In this document: piece after piece, positions 8,878-16,104 of the stretch
Layout of the letters: each line of letters starts with the position of its first letter
Numbering within the stretch: position 1 is the stretch's first letter
Assembly (NCBI GenBank): GCA_037045055.1
Contig: JBAOHJ010000002.1
Coordinates: 186,001-250,000, forward strand
Length of the DNA: 64,000 nt
Direction: 5' to 3'
Origin: Phosphoribacter sp037045055
GTDB taxonomy: Bacteria > Actinomycetota > Actinomycetes > Actinomycetales > Dermatophilaceae
The notes under the pieces: generated by a model
What the model was told of the DNA's origin: nothing
Databases searched by the model: none
What the model saw: the letters and a program-made list of their open reading frames with translations, nothing else
Program-made: the position numbers and the translations under genes

Positions 8878-9649
8878 ACCCCACCACCCGTCGTCGGTCG
8901 CCGGCGGTGTCGCCGGAGGTGCACTGCCCCAACAGGATCGGCCGCAACCCGCGCCGTCGGGCCTGCACGAGCAGCCCGTTGAGCGGGGTCGCGCCGCAGG
9001 CCTGGTCGTGGGTCACCGGGCCGCGCAGCCGCAGCACCCGCTCGACGGTGGCCCGGTCGAGTGCGCCGGCCCGCTCGTGCGGGTGGTAGTGCGACAAGTC
9101 CGAGCTCACGACGACCAGCGTCTCGGGCCCGCCCCAGAGCGCCTCGAGCACGGCCGCGACGTCGTCCGGGGCGGCCCGTCCCACCGCCAGCGGCACGACC
9201 GTGGCGCGGGGGAGCACGGCCTGCAGGAAGGGCAGGTGCACCTCGAGCGCATGCTCCCGCGCATGGACCGCCGCGCTGTCGACAAGCCAGGGCAGGGTGG
9301 CCCGGATCTCGGGGGGCAGCGCGGCCACCGGCACCTCGCCCAGGGGGGTCCGCAACGCCGAGGCGTCGGGCAGGGCGAGGCCCTCGACGGCGACCCGATG
9401 GGTAGGCCCGAGCAGGACGACCCGCTCGATCCGGTCCGCCGATCGCGCCAGCGCGGCATACCCGAGGGCAGCGACGGCGCCGGAGTAGGCGTACCCCGCG
9501 TGCGGCAGCAGGAGCGCCTGGGGGGCGGGCAGGTCAGCCGGCACCCGGGCGCGCGCGTCCTCGAGCAGGGCGTCGACCCTCCGGCGCAACGTGTCCGGGT
9601 CGCCCGGATAGAACGAGCCGGCGACGGCGGCCGGCCGCACGGCCTGCAT
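8855..9649 (-). CDS. amrB: AmmeMemoRadiSam system protein B (Memo-like)
   Basis: 264 residues. It begins MQAVRPAAVAGSFYPGD, the classic Memo start, with LLPHAGYAYSG, GPTHRVA, EHALEVHLPFLQ and VVSSDLSHYHP supplying the conserved His/Asp residues of the LigB-like metal-binding pocket, and CGATPLNGLL near the end. Memo proteins share a fold with extradiol dioxygenases; the human homologue binds metal. First gene of the operon with AMMECR1 and radical SAM genes. The ATG at 9649 lacks an obvious ribosome site. Confidence 0.92.
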   Translation of the reverse strand: MQAVRPAAVAGSFYPGDPDTLRRRVDALLEDARARVPADLPAPQALLLPHAGYAYSGAVAALGYAALARSADRIERVVLLGPTHRVAVEGLALPDASALRTPLGEVPVAALPPEIRATLPWLVDSAAVHAREHALEVHLPFLQAVLPRATVVPLAVGRAAPDDVAAVLEALWGGPETLVVVSSDLSHYHPHERAGALDRATVERVLRLRGPVTHDQACGATPLNGLLVQARRRGLRPILLGQCTSGDTAGDRRRVVGYAAVAFC

Positions 9650-9708
9650 ACACCCAGTGTCACCCCGCGCCCGGCTCGAGGCGAGCCGGAGAGACGGCGG
9701 CATACCGG

Positions 9709-10143
9709 TCAGCCGGCGACGTCGACCTTGGCGACGACTCGCTCGACCCGCACGCGCACGAGCATTTCCGGCGGCACCGCGTTGCGCCGGCCGTAGGCGT
9801 CGGCCAGTGCGGCGCCCATGTACCGACCGCCGATGCGGGTCGCCCAGGCGAGCAGGGCCTCGGGGTCGGTGCTCGTCGTCGCCCGCCCGGCCACGGTGAC
9901 GAACGAGAACGGCGGGCGTTCGTCGTCCCAGCACAGGGCGACCCGGCCGTCACGAAGGATCGAGCGGCCCTTGACGGTGTCCGCGGACGTCATGAAGACG
10001 ACCTCGTCACCGTCGAGGTCGACCCACACGGGCGCGACGTGCGGGGAGCCGTCGCGGCGGGTGACGGCGAGGGTGGCCGTGCGGGCCGGCAGCGACAGGA
10101 CGAACTCGCGCCACCAGCCCGGTGGGGCATCGCGGTAGGACAT
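9709..10143 (-). CDS. PPOX-class (F420-type) split-barrel protein
   Basis: 144 residues with TLAVTRRDGSPHVAPVWVDLDGDEVVFMTSADTVKGRSILRDGRVALCWDD, the pattern of the pyridoxamine-5-phosphate-oxidase-like split barrels that in actinobacteria mostly bind coenzyme F420. It is a small cytoplasmic flavin- or deazaflavin-dependent reductase; substrate unknown. The ATG at 10143 has no strong ribosome site. It is the last native-composition gene before the lower-GC island. Confidence 0.78.
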   Translation of the reverse strand: MSYRDAPPGWWREFVLSLPARTATLAVTRRDGSPHVAPVWVDLDGDEVVFMTSADTVKGRSILRDGRVALCWDDERPPFSFVTVAGRATTSTDPEALLAWATRIGGRYMGAALADAYGRRNAVPPEMLVRVRVERVVAKVDVAG

Positions 10144-10342
10144 CGTCCGAGGGTACGTCCCGGCTCACGGCTGCCCATCGCGCCCTCCGCGCCGGGGCTC
10201 GATCCGGCGGCCCCAACCCTTCGCGTGGACCACGACCGCCCACCAGCTCCTCGAAGACCTCGCGAAGGGTTGGGGCCAACGAGTCAACGACTCTCGACAC
10301 CAGCCCTGGGCTAACCACGATCTCGAACCCATGGTAACTCAA
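10144..10342 (-). pseudogene. gene remnant at the left edge of the low-GC island
   Basis: Reading leftward from a TTG at 10342, the peptide MSYHGFEIVVSPGLV followed by SRVVDSLAPTLREVFEELVGG looks like genuine protein, but the frame then runs into the adjacent PPOX gene in a different frame, giving Arg/Pro-rich nonsense. I read this as a 5-prime fragment of a gene cut off near 10225, possibly by the rearrangement that left the inverted repeat inside it. No family recognised. Confidence 0.35.
10209..10277. repeat. perfect 17-bp inverted repeat with 35-base loop
   Basis: GGCCCCAACCCTTCGCG at 10209-10225 is matched by its exact reverse complement at 10261-10277. The repeat sits where composition switches from native high GC to the lower-GC island. 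It could be a terminator, a regulatory hairpin, or a scar of an inverted duplication; no T-tract follows. Confidence 0.7.
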
Positions 10343-10364
10343 CGGTATTAAAGTTAAGCGAGGG

Positions 10365-10691
10365 TTAAGCCGGGTTAAGGCCCTTCAGAAAGAGAGCATT
10401 CCACTTCGACGTGCTCAGCCCAACCCTAGTTCGATGGATGTGAAATACGACCTGGGCCACGAGATAGACCAGTAGAACTTTCCCAATGGCCAGGAACCAA
10501 GTTCCATTTGCTATTCCATCAAACAGAAAGCTGAACACGGAATAGACAGTTATTGCGGCACAAACGCCTTGAATCCACGGAAACACCAGATCCTTGCCGG
10601 GTTCGATATCCACTTTCAACAACTCCCAGTTGGCGCCGCCAAACTCATAGCGTGAATGCCGCCATGGGTCCAAACCATGCGGATTTCCCAT
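10365..10691 (-). CDS. small membrane protein of unknown function
   Basis: 108 residues with two predicted membrane segments, around VFPWIQGVCAAITVYSVFSFLF and TWFLAIGKVLLVYLVAQVVF, flanked by a polar N-terminus and a short C-terminal tail. Codon use is much less GC-biased than in the flanking genes, in line with recent acquisition. The ATG at 10691 has a moderate GGAA-type site upstream. No family recognised. Small two-helix proteins in such islands are often immunity proteins or defence accessories, but nothing here shows that directly. Confidence 0.55.
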   Translation of the reverse strand: MGNPHGLDPWRHSRYEFGGANWELLKVDIEPGKDLVFPWIQGVCAAITVYSVFSFLFDGIANGTWFLAIGKVLLVYLVAQVVFHIHRTRVGLSTSKWNALFLKGLNPA

Positions 10692-11077
10692 GAGTTATTC
10701 CGAGATCCCATTCCCATGCCGCACTTCCGTCGTAACGACGACTCACACCAACGGTGCCCCAGTACCCTACGCCTATGTTACCGTGAGAACGAACCCCTGT
10801 TCAGGCATGTTCCCATTCCAACCGACATATGCGCCCTTGCCACCGTACCCCAATCCGCCCATGGTAATCGTCAAATGCCCGTCCTGCAATGAGAGTCCCG
10901 CACAGTACAAATGACACGCTGCTACACCCACCACCACATGTCTAGCGGCCTCGTCGTGGCCCCGGGGCTGTGAGCAGCGACGGGTTCGGACCATGCGCTC
11001 CAGCCTCTTCTGAGGCGTCTCCAGCAATGAAGGCCTTTCACTAAGAGAATTTCGCGCGTGGCCACGTATTCTTTCCA
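10692..11077. other. island stretch without a convincing gene
   Basis: Short overlapping frames exist on both strands, for example one of 74 codons from 10690 on the plus strand and one of 142 codons ending at 10773 on the minus strand. They contradict each other and neither has a recognisable domain or good ribosome site. The minus frame ends in a glycine-rich segment that looks somewhat protein-like; the plus frame ends with VKCPSC. I do not call either. Confidence 0.4.
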
Positions 11078-11449
11078 TTAGGTGCTGAGTTCTGTTGGGG
11101 CGTAGTCGTTGCCGTCGAGGTCGATGGGTCGGGTGCCGGTGAGGTTTTTGCTGCCTATGGGGTTTTGGGGAAAGGGTATAGGTGGTGGTGTGTCGGTGCA
11201 CGAGTCGACGTCGCGACCGGGCCGGTGCCGACCTGGCGGGTGGCGCTCACCCGGGAGCCGTTCGCGCCCGCGTTCGGGTCCGCGCCGCACCCCCCACTTC
11301 TCGCGTACCCGTAGCTGATTGACGAAACGCAGGCTCCCTATCCTCGCCAGACTCTCAGCCCGGAGGGTGCGATACTCCTCAAGCAAGAGCTGGATCCGGC
11401 CCTGGGCAGCCAACTGATCGTCCGTCACCTCTCGAAGGCTAAGGATCAT
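11078..11449 (-). pseudogene. probably truncated or chimeric hypothetical gene
   Basis: From the ATG at 11449 the first 46 residues (MILSLREVTDDQLAAQGRIQ, then LLLEEYRTLRAESLARIGSL) read as a normal helical, acidic protein. After about 11310 the composition jumps to very high GC and the peptide becomes Arg/Pro/Gly-rich, before a more protein-like tail (NPIGSKNLTGTRPIDLDGND) and a stop at 11078. This looks like a gene interrupted by a foreign GC-rich segment of roughly 110 bases. No family recognised; it could also be a real short fusion. Confidence 0.4.
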
Positions 11450-11580
11450 CCAAGTCGCTGAACAGTCACGAGTCGATCAGAACCGTCGTACACCACTTTG
11501 CTGGACTCCACTACCTCAACAATGAGCGGTCGTCGGCGAGCGTAAGCCCGCCGAAGACGATCCATTCGAGACGTTCGACC

Positions 11581-11694
11581 ACCGCGTCAAGCTGGGCGCG
11601 TGACCGAACCCGTTACCCATCCGTGCAGCAGCCCCCGACCGCGTCAAGCTGGGCCGCGTGACCGAACCGGTCACCGATCCGTGCCACAGCCCCG
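11581..11694. repeat. two tandem imperfect 57-bp direct repeats
   Basis: The sequence starting ACCGCGTCAAGCTGGG at 11581 recurs at 11638, with only a few differences (for example CCCGTTACCCATCCG versus CCGGTCACCGATCCG). Each copy carries CGTGACCGAACC. The rest of the surrounding gene-free stretch 11450-11764 holds no convincing reading frame. The pair could be a decayed transposon end, an iteron-like array or a duplication scar. Confidence 0.7.
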
Positions 11695-11764
11695 CCACAA
11701 CCCACGTTCTCGCAGTTCCCAGCCCTGCCAGGAGTGCTTGCTGAGACCTGGGAAACGATTGAGA

Positions 11765-12166
11765 CTATGCCATCAATACCGCGTCCTGATGGTCAGATCC
11801 CGTACGACGAAACCTCAGGTATCGGATAGCCGCTGCGCGATCAAGATCAACCGTCTCGTCATCGAGTATTCTGACCTCAGTGAGCCATTCCGCGACCTGT
11901 GTCAGCACCACGCGCTTTGGTTGACCAGGAACTGTGACCTCAACGTAGAAGGAGCCCTCTGCTTGATGTGGTCCCTTGACTGAACGCACGCCTGCCACGG
12001 ATTCCCCGCCGAACTCTTCAATGATCTGTGCTATCCATCGCGATGGTTCAACGCTCACCTGAAGGGTCCCCACACTAGAACCATATGATATCCAAAAGCT
12101 TTGGCCCGCAAGACGGTTCGCGCTCGCGCTTTGCCGTTGACGATTCCCACTCTGGCTCCGCTCCAC
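11765..12166 (-). CDS. hypothetical island protein
   Basis: Up to 133 residues. The first 25 are Ser/Arg/Gln-rich and may be upstream of the true start; from about SYGSSVGTLQVSVEPSRW onward the sequence alternates strands and helices (WIAQIIEEFGGESV, SFYVEVTVPGQPKR) and looks like a compact alpha/beta domain of about 105 residues. It is acidic, low in GC compared with the chromosome, and ends with LRFRRTGSDHQDAVLMA. No family recognised. The size and setting would suit an immunity-type protein, but no toxin gene is nearby. Confidence 0.45.
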   Translation of the reverse strand: MERSQSGNRQRQSASANRLAGQSFWISYGSSVGTLQVSVEPSRWIAQIIEEFGGESVAGVRSVKGPHQAEGSFYVEVTVPGQPKRVVLTQVAEWLTEVRILDDETVDLDRAAAIRYLRFRRTGSDHQDAVLMA

Positions 12167-12515
12167 CCGAATCCAAATCTTTACCGCCCTGCAGCATGCT
12201 GGCCTTGACGTGAGGCACAGTGTACCGAGCCCAATAGAAGGCTCTGGGCTCCAAGAAGCCGACTCGAATACACTGCATTCCTGATTCGCCCGGAGCTCAT
12301 CAGACCCGCAAGGGGTGCCATCGCACTCCCGGCCGTAAGCGGGTCTGTCCGCTTCTCGGTGTAACTGGCATTTGGGTTCTCACAGGTTCCCCACCTACGA
12401 GGCGCCCTTCGTGAAGCAGCATTTCAGGAACTCGACACCGCCGATCTTGTTGCATCACAAGGGCGCTCTCACGTTACGACCCGCCGACACCCACCCCTCA
12501 CCGGTGGATCAGGGC
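12167..12515. other. island stretch with no supported gene
   Basis: About 350 bases of 55-60 percent GC. A plus-strand frame from 12372 to 12632 overlaps the next minus-strand gene and has no domain; a 67-codon minus-strand frame ending at 12075 overlaps the previous gene. No repeat, hairpin or promoter stands out. Confidence 0.5.
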
Positions 12516-12833
12516 TCAGCCGCTTACCAGTTCAATCTGCAAATAGCGAGTGGGATCTCTCATCATTTCGACAATGCTCCCGCTGGAGACGAAGATGTCT
12601 ACGAGCTCCCCTTCGCGGACGACGCCCCGTAGAACCGGAGAGGAGCACCAATCAATCCTAGCCTGCACCTCGTAAGGTCCCGGCCCAATTGGAACCTCTA
12701 CAACGTCTCCCTCACGTATTCTGCCCACCTCCTTTCCATTGACAAGGATCGTGTACTTGCGCAGCTTGTCCGACCAAAAGGACGGCCGTCGCCCTATCCT
12801 GAGAGCGGACTGAATCAAGGGCTTTCCAATCAC
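12516..12833 (-). CDS. small PEGA-like beta-sandwich protein, unknown function
   Basis: 105 residues from the GTG at 12833 (a TTG at 12860 would add nine). The segment KYTILVNGKEVGRIREGDVV, then PIGPGPYEVQARIDWCSSPV, follows the pattern of small domains that display a beta-hairpin 'VNGK-VG-I--G' and a 'G-H/Y-V' strand, as in PEGA-like and related carbohydrate-surface or secretion accessory domains. No signal peptide. The GTG overlaps by one base (TAGTG) the stop of a reading frame ending at 12833, which suggests translational coupling. Function unknown. Confidence 0.5.
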   Translation of the reverse strand: MIGKPLIQSALRIGRRPSFWSDKLRKYTILVNGKEVGRIREGDVVEVPIGPGPYEVQARIDWCSSPVLRGVVREGELVDIFVSSGSIVEMMRDPTRYLQIELVSG

Positions 12834-13204
12834 TAGAGTAAGACCATTCCAATTACGCAACCGCGCAGCATGTTACCGTCGCGCAAGGCCGTCCCAGACG
12901 GATCCGCTGACGCAACCTCCGACGGCTCTTGGCCCCACAACTGCTGCCCGGCAAGGTCCAGCCCGGGATCCGAGTCCGCCACCGACCGCTCTTGCCAGAC
13001 TCCTGACCAAGTGCCGCAAGGCGTTCCCGACCTCGGACCAGAAATCTCCCCAAGCATTTCAGCTCCATCCGAAGGATAGAGGAGAGGCAAGGCCCCAATT
13101 GGATCTCTGGACCAGCCCTCGACGGGCCGGCCGGTCTGATGCCCGTGATGGACACGCTGGATCGCCTCGGACCGGCGTGCCCGGTCGAGTTCGAACACCG
13201 CCAA
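12833..13204 (-). CDS. doubtful hypothetical gene upstream of the PEGA-like gene
   Basis: 123 codons from a TTG at 13204. Its stop is the TAG that overlaps the next gene's GTG, the only real support. Some stretches (GALPLLYPSDGAEMLGEI) look protein-like while others are Ser/Gly-rich and unstructured. The first residues continue an upstream run reading ESTIRRTLAVFELDRA, reminiscent of a few residues of ISAs1-type transposases, but this is too short to use. The competing frame ending at 12853 is Arg-rich and less convincing. Confidence 0.25.
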   Translation of the reverse strand: MAVFELDRARRSEAIQRVHHGHQTGRPVEGWSRDPIGALPLLYPSDGAEMLGEISGPRSGTPCGTWSGVWQERSVADSDPGLDLAGQQLWGQEPSEVASADPSGTALRDGNMLRGCVIGMVLL

Positions 13205-13270
13205 CGTCCGCCGGATCGTGGACTCCGAGGCACAGGCCTACCAGGCGACTTTGCCGACGCCCTGATCTCG

Positions 13271-13576
13271 TCATGGATCGAGTCGGACGAGGGCCTGATC
13301 AATGTTGGTTTCGCCCGAAACCAATCCGATTCTCTCGCAATTGCCAGATGGCGATCGCACGTCGTGGGCGGCCGCATGATGGAGCCATGCCGGATACTGC
13401 GAATCGCTAAGCAAGAACCAGCCATCCATCAGTTGTTCCCCCGCACTCACCACCTCCTCGATTTCCGAGAATCCCATAAGGGCCAGGGAGGCAGGAATCA
13501 ATGTAAGGAAGTCCGAGAAGTCGGCGTGGTTTCCTGGATCGATTTCGAGCACCCTGTACTTCCTACTGAAACTCAC
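13271..13576 (-). CDS. hypothetical island protein
   Basis: About 101 residues from a GTG at 13576: MSFSRKYRVLEIDPGNHADF, then SDFLTLIPASLALMGFSEIE and a C-terminal half with GEQLMDGWFLLSDSQYPAW. The composition is acidic with ordered hydrophobic spacing, so it is probably a real globular protein. The frame is open to 13858 but the extension is Ser/Arg-rich and unconvincing. A GGGAGA lies rather far (about 20 bases) upstream of the GTG. No family recognised. Confidence 0.45.
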   Translation of the reverse strand: MSFSRKYRVLEIDPGNHADFSDFLTLIPASLALMGFSEIEEVVSAGEQLMDGWFLLSDSQYPAWLHHAAAHDVRSPSGNCERIGLVSGETNIDQALVRLDP

Positions 13577-14001
13577 GCCGGGGCGGCGTTTCGAGTCTCC
13601 CAAGCGTTCTAACGTCGTTCGAAGACATCTGACGCTCTGGCGGCAAGTCGATGCTGAGAATGCCGAGCCCGGGTCGAAGAATCCGCAAGAGAGAGACGAA
13701 AACTCGTTCTCGCGTATGGGGCGACAGCTGCTGTCGAAGGCCGTATGCAGTCGAGCGGGGTCGTTTCGTTGGCAAGGTGCGTCACCACCCCTTCCAAGGT
13801 CGGTGCAGACGCTAAGACGATTAGTTATCCCTCGATGATAGTGCAGCTTCCCGGACACCTTCGGTTGCCAATGTATCCCGAAGTACGGTCGGATTCGACC
13901 TGTGGCGGTTGGCTTTCCAAAGGTCTATCCGAATCGACCACTGCGGAAGGTGGCAGTTTTCCACGTGAAACCTTCGAGGTTGGCACGCGCGGACACCGGT
14001 C
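13577..14001. other. island stretch without a supported gene
   Basis: About 425 bases of mixed composition between the hypothetical gene and the transposase remnant. The open frames here on both strands are Ser/Arg-rich and unlike proteins. The only notable element is the parS-like site listed separately at 13957. Confidence 0.45.
13957..13972. promoter_or_regulatory. parS-like site (13 of 16 bases)
   Basis: TTTTCCACGTGAAACC matches the widely conserved ParB-binding parS palindrome TGTTTCACGTGAAACA at 13 of 16 positions, with the CACGTG core and the right half almost complete. No parA/parB, dnaA or origin genes are in the window, and the site lies in the island, so it may be a chance or decayed match. 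Confidence 0.3.
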
Positions 14002-14365
14002 GCGCTGGCCGACGCGGCCATCGTCCGCGGCCAGCCGGGCGTGTACGGGCCGGTGGCGTCGGAGGCGACGATCTCGCGGACGATCGCGGCGCTGGCCAAG
14101 GAGCCGGGGGGTGGAGTGTGCGGTCGGCGCCGAACGGAAGGCCGCCCGGGACGTTGCGTGGCGACGGAGTGGGGCCGGCGCCTCGAACCACGAGATCTCG
14201 GCATCGGCTCCGTTGGTCGTGGATATCAACGCGACGATCGTCATCGCGCACAGCGAGAAACAGGTTGCGGCGCCGACGTTCAAGCGCACCTACGGGTTCC
14301 ATCCGCTGGTCGCGTTCGTTGACCACGGCGAGGGCGGGACCGGGGACCCACTGGCCATGCCCCCT
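14002..14365 (+). pseudogene. IS1380-family transposase remnant, frameshifted and truncated
   Basis: Two frames must be joined. The first (about 14004-14112) reads LADAAIVRGQPGVYGPVASE and ISRTIAALAKEPG; the second (about 14113-14358) reads ASNHEISASAPLVVDINATI, then VIAHSEKQVAAPTFKRTYGF and HPLVAFVDHGEGGTGDPLAM. These are central segments of IS1380-family transposases (around the first catalytic Asp in VVDINATI). The N-terminus, the C-terminal half and both terminal repeats are absent, and homology stops at about 14360. It marks the right edge of the island. Confidence 0.75.
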
Positions 14366-14467
14366 GGATTCGCGTCCATCACTGCCGCAGCCGGCGGCCC
14401 ACGCTGACCCGGCAGCGACTCGGCCCGGCACGGTGTCCGAGTCGCACCGACGAGGCAGGATGGACCC

Positions 14468-16057
14468 GTGGAGACCGGGGAGCCGCGCGGCGTCGGCAGG
14501 GCCGATGCCCAGGTGCCCTGGCCGCCGTGGTCCGAGCCGGCCGAGGCGCCGCCGACGGGCCCGTCCTCGTCGGGCGCCGATGGCGACCGGCGCCATCCGG
14601 ACCGAGCCGCCCGAGCCGCTCGGGCGGCATACCTGGCCAGGCGCGGAGCCCGCGCGGCGGGCCGGGCCGGCACGCTGGCCGGCCGCGGCGCCTGGGGCGG
14701 CGCGCGCTTGGTCGGGCGGGGGACGCGCGCGGGAGCGGACCGGTTCCGGGGGTTCGCCGGCGCCGACGGGGCGGCCGAGTCCGGTCTGGCCAGGGTGTCG
14801 GAGATGCAGGTGCTCGCCTCGGCCGGCGACGCGGCGTTCGCCGTGTCGCTGGCGAGTACCGTCCTGGCGCTGCCGGTCGGGCAGGCGCGCGGGCAGGTGG
14901 CCATCTTCCTGCTGACGACGATGGCACCGTTCGTCCTGCTCGCGCCGTTCATCGGGCCGCTGCTGGACCGCTATCGCCGCGGCCGGCGCTGGGCGATCGG
15001 GTCGACCCTGGCCCTGCGGGCCTTCCTGGCCTGGGTGATCGCGGGGGTGGTCGCGGACAACTCGCCCTGGGTGCTGCCGTTGGCGCTGCTGGCCCTCATC
15101 GCCACCCGCGCGTATGCCGTGGCCCTCTCCGCGGGCATCCCCTTGGTCCGCCCGGAGTCGATCACCCTGGTGACCGCCAACTCCCGGCAGTCGATCTCCA
15201 CGCTCGTGGGCATGGTGCTGGGCAGCGTGGTGGCGGCACCGGTGGGGCGACTCGGGGCGGCCTGGTCGCTGCGGTTGGCCTTCCTCGCCTACGTCGTGGC
15301 GACGGTGCTCGCGATCCGGCTGTCGGCGCGGGTCGACTCGGGATCCGACGACCTGGGCGGCGCGTCCGGGCCCGGCGCGCGGGGTGGGCAAGGCTCCTCC
15401 GGCGGTGCGGATCCGCTGGCCGAGCGCGACCAGGGACCGCCGCTGCGCGAGACGCTGCGGGGCACCTGGCGGCTCACCCGCACCCACCCGCTGCCCCCCA
15501 CCGTGCGGGCCGCCCTGACGACCGCCTCAGGAGCCAAGCTGCTCGGCGGTTTCGCCACCATGTTCCTGGTGTTCCTGCTGCAGCAGGAGCCGCTGCCGGG
15601 GGTGTCCGACCTGCTCGCCGTGGGCCTGGTCGTGGCCGCAGCGGGCGTCGGCAACGCCCTGGGCAGTGTGGTCGGCAACCGCCTCGGGCCGCGGTCGCCG
15701 ACGGTCGTCGCCTCGGCGATGCTCGTCGTCGCCATCGCCGTGGCCGTCCTCACCGCGGTCGACTACGCGCTGTGGACCGTCCTGCTGCTGGGGTTGGTCA
15801 GCGGCGCCTTCGGACAGCTGGCCAAGCTGTGCCTCGACGCCCTGGTCCAGGCCGAGACGCCCGAGCACCTGCGCTCCCGGATCTTCTCCTGGTCCGAGAC
15901 CCGCCTGCAGGCCGCCTGGGTCCTGGGCGGGGGGTTGGGCATCGTCATGCCGCTGATCCCCTGGGTCGGCTTCGCCGCAGCGGCGGCGGCCCTGGTCGGG
16001 GTGCTGGCGACCGCCGTGGTCATCCGTCGACGGGCCGCCGGCACCCCGCGCGCCTGA
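14468..16057 (+). CDS. MFS transporter
   Basis: 529 residues. About 100 N-terminal residues are Ala/Gly/Arg/Pro-rich and soluble; they are followed by roughly 12 hydrophobic segments with a central Gly/Ser-rich cytoplasmic loop (around SDDLGGASGPGARGGQGSSG). The motif PLLDRYRRGRRW after the second helix is the MFS motif A equivalent. It resembles actinobacterial efflux-type MFS proteins; substrate unknown. The GTG at 14468 has AGGA at suitable distance. It is the first gene of native composition right of the island. It converges with the next gene. Confidence 0.78.
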   Translation: METGEPRGVGRADAQVPWPPWSEPAEAPPTGPSSSGADGDRRHPDRAARAARAAYLARRGARAAGRAGTLAGRGAWGGARLVGRGTRAGADRFRGFAGADGAAESGLARVSEMQVLASAGDAAFAVSLASTVLALPVGQARGQVAIFLLTTMAPFVLLAPFIGPLLDRYRRGRRWAIGSTLALRAFLAWVIAGVVADNSPWVLPLALLALIATRAYAVALSAGIPLVRPESITLVTANSRQSISTLVGMVLGSVVAAPVGRLGAAWSLRLAFLAYVVATVLAIRLSARVDSGSDDLGGASGPGARGGQGSSGGADPLAERDQGPPLRETLRGTWRLTRTHPLPPTVRAALTTASGAKLLGGFATMFLVFLLQQEPLPGVSDLLAVGLVVAAAGVGNALGSVVGNRLGPRSPTVVASAMLVVAIAVAVLTAVDYALWTVLLLGLVSGAFGQLAKLCLDALVQAETPEHLRSRIFSWSETRLQAAWVLGGGLGIVMPLIPWVGFAAAAAALVGVLATAVVIRRRAAGTPRA

Positions 16058-16072
16058 CAGCCGACCCACCCC

Positions 16073-16095
16073 GCGCCCGGCCCGACGGCCGGCGC
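16073..16095. terminator. bidirectional hairpin between convergent genes
   Basis: GCGCCCGGCC and GGCCGGCGC pair over nine bases with one bulged C and a four-base loop, in the 47-base gap between the convergent stop codons of the MFS and membrane hydrolase genes. No T-tract. Confidence 0.4.
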
Positions 16096-16104
16096 GGCCG
16101 GTCG

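Noticed and set aside
10690..10914. 74-codon plus-strand frame ending VKCPSCNESPAQYK
   Set aside because: Competes with a minus-strand frame, no family or ribosome site; left uncalled.
13100..13270. ESTIRRTLAVFELDRA, similar to ISAs1 transposases
   Set aside because: Only about ten residues, bounded by stops; insufficient for an IS call.
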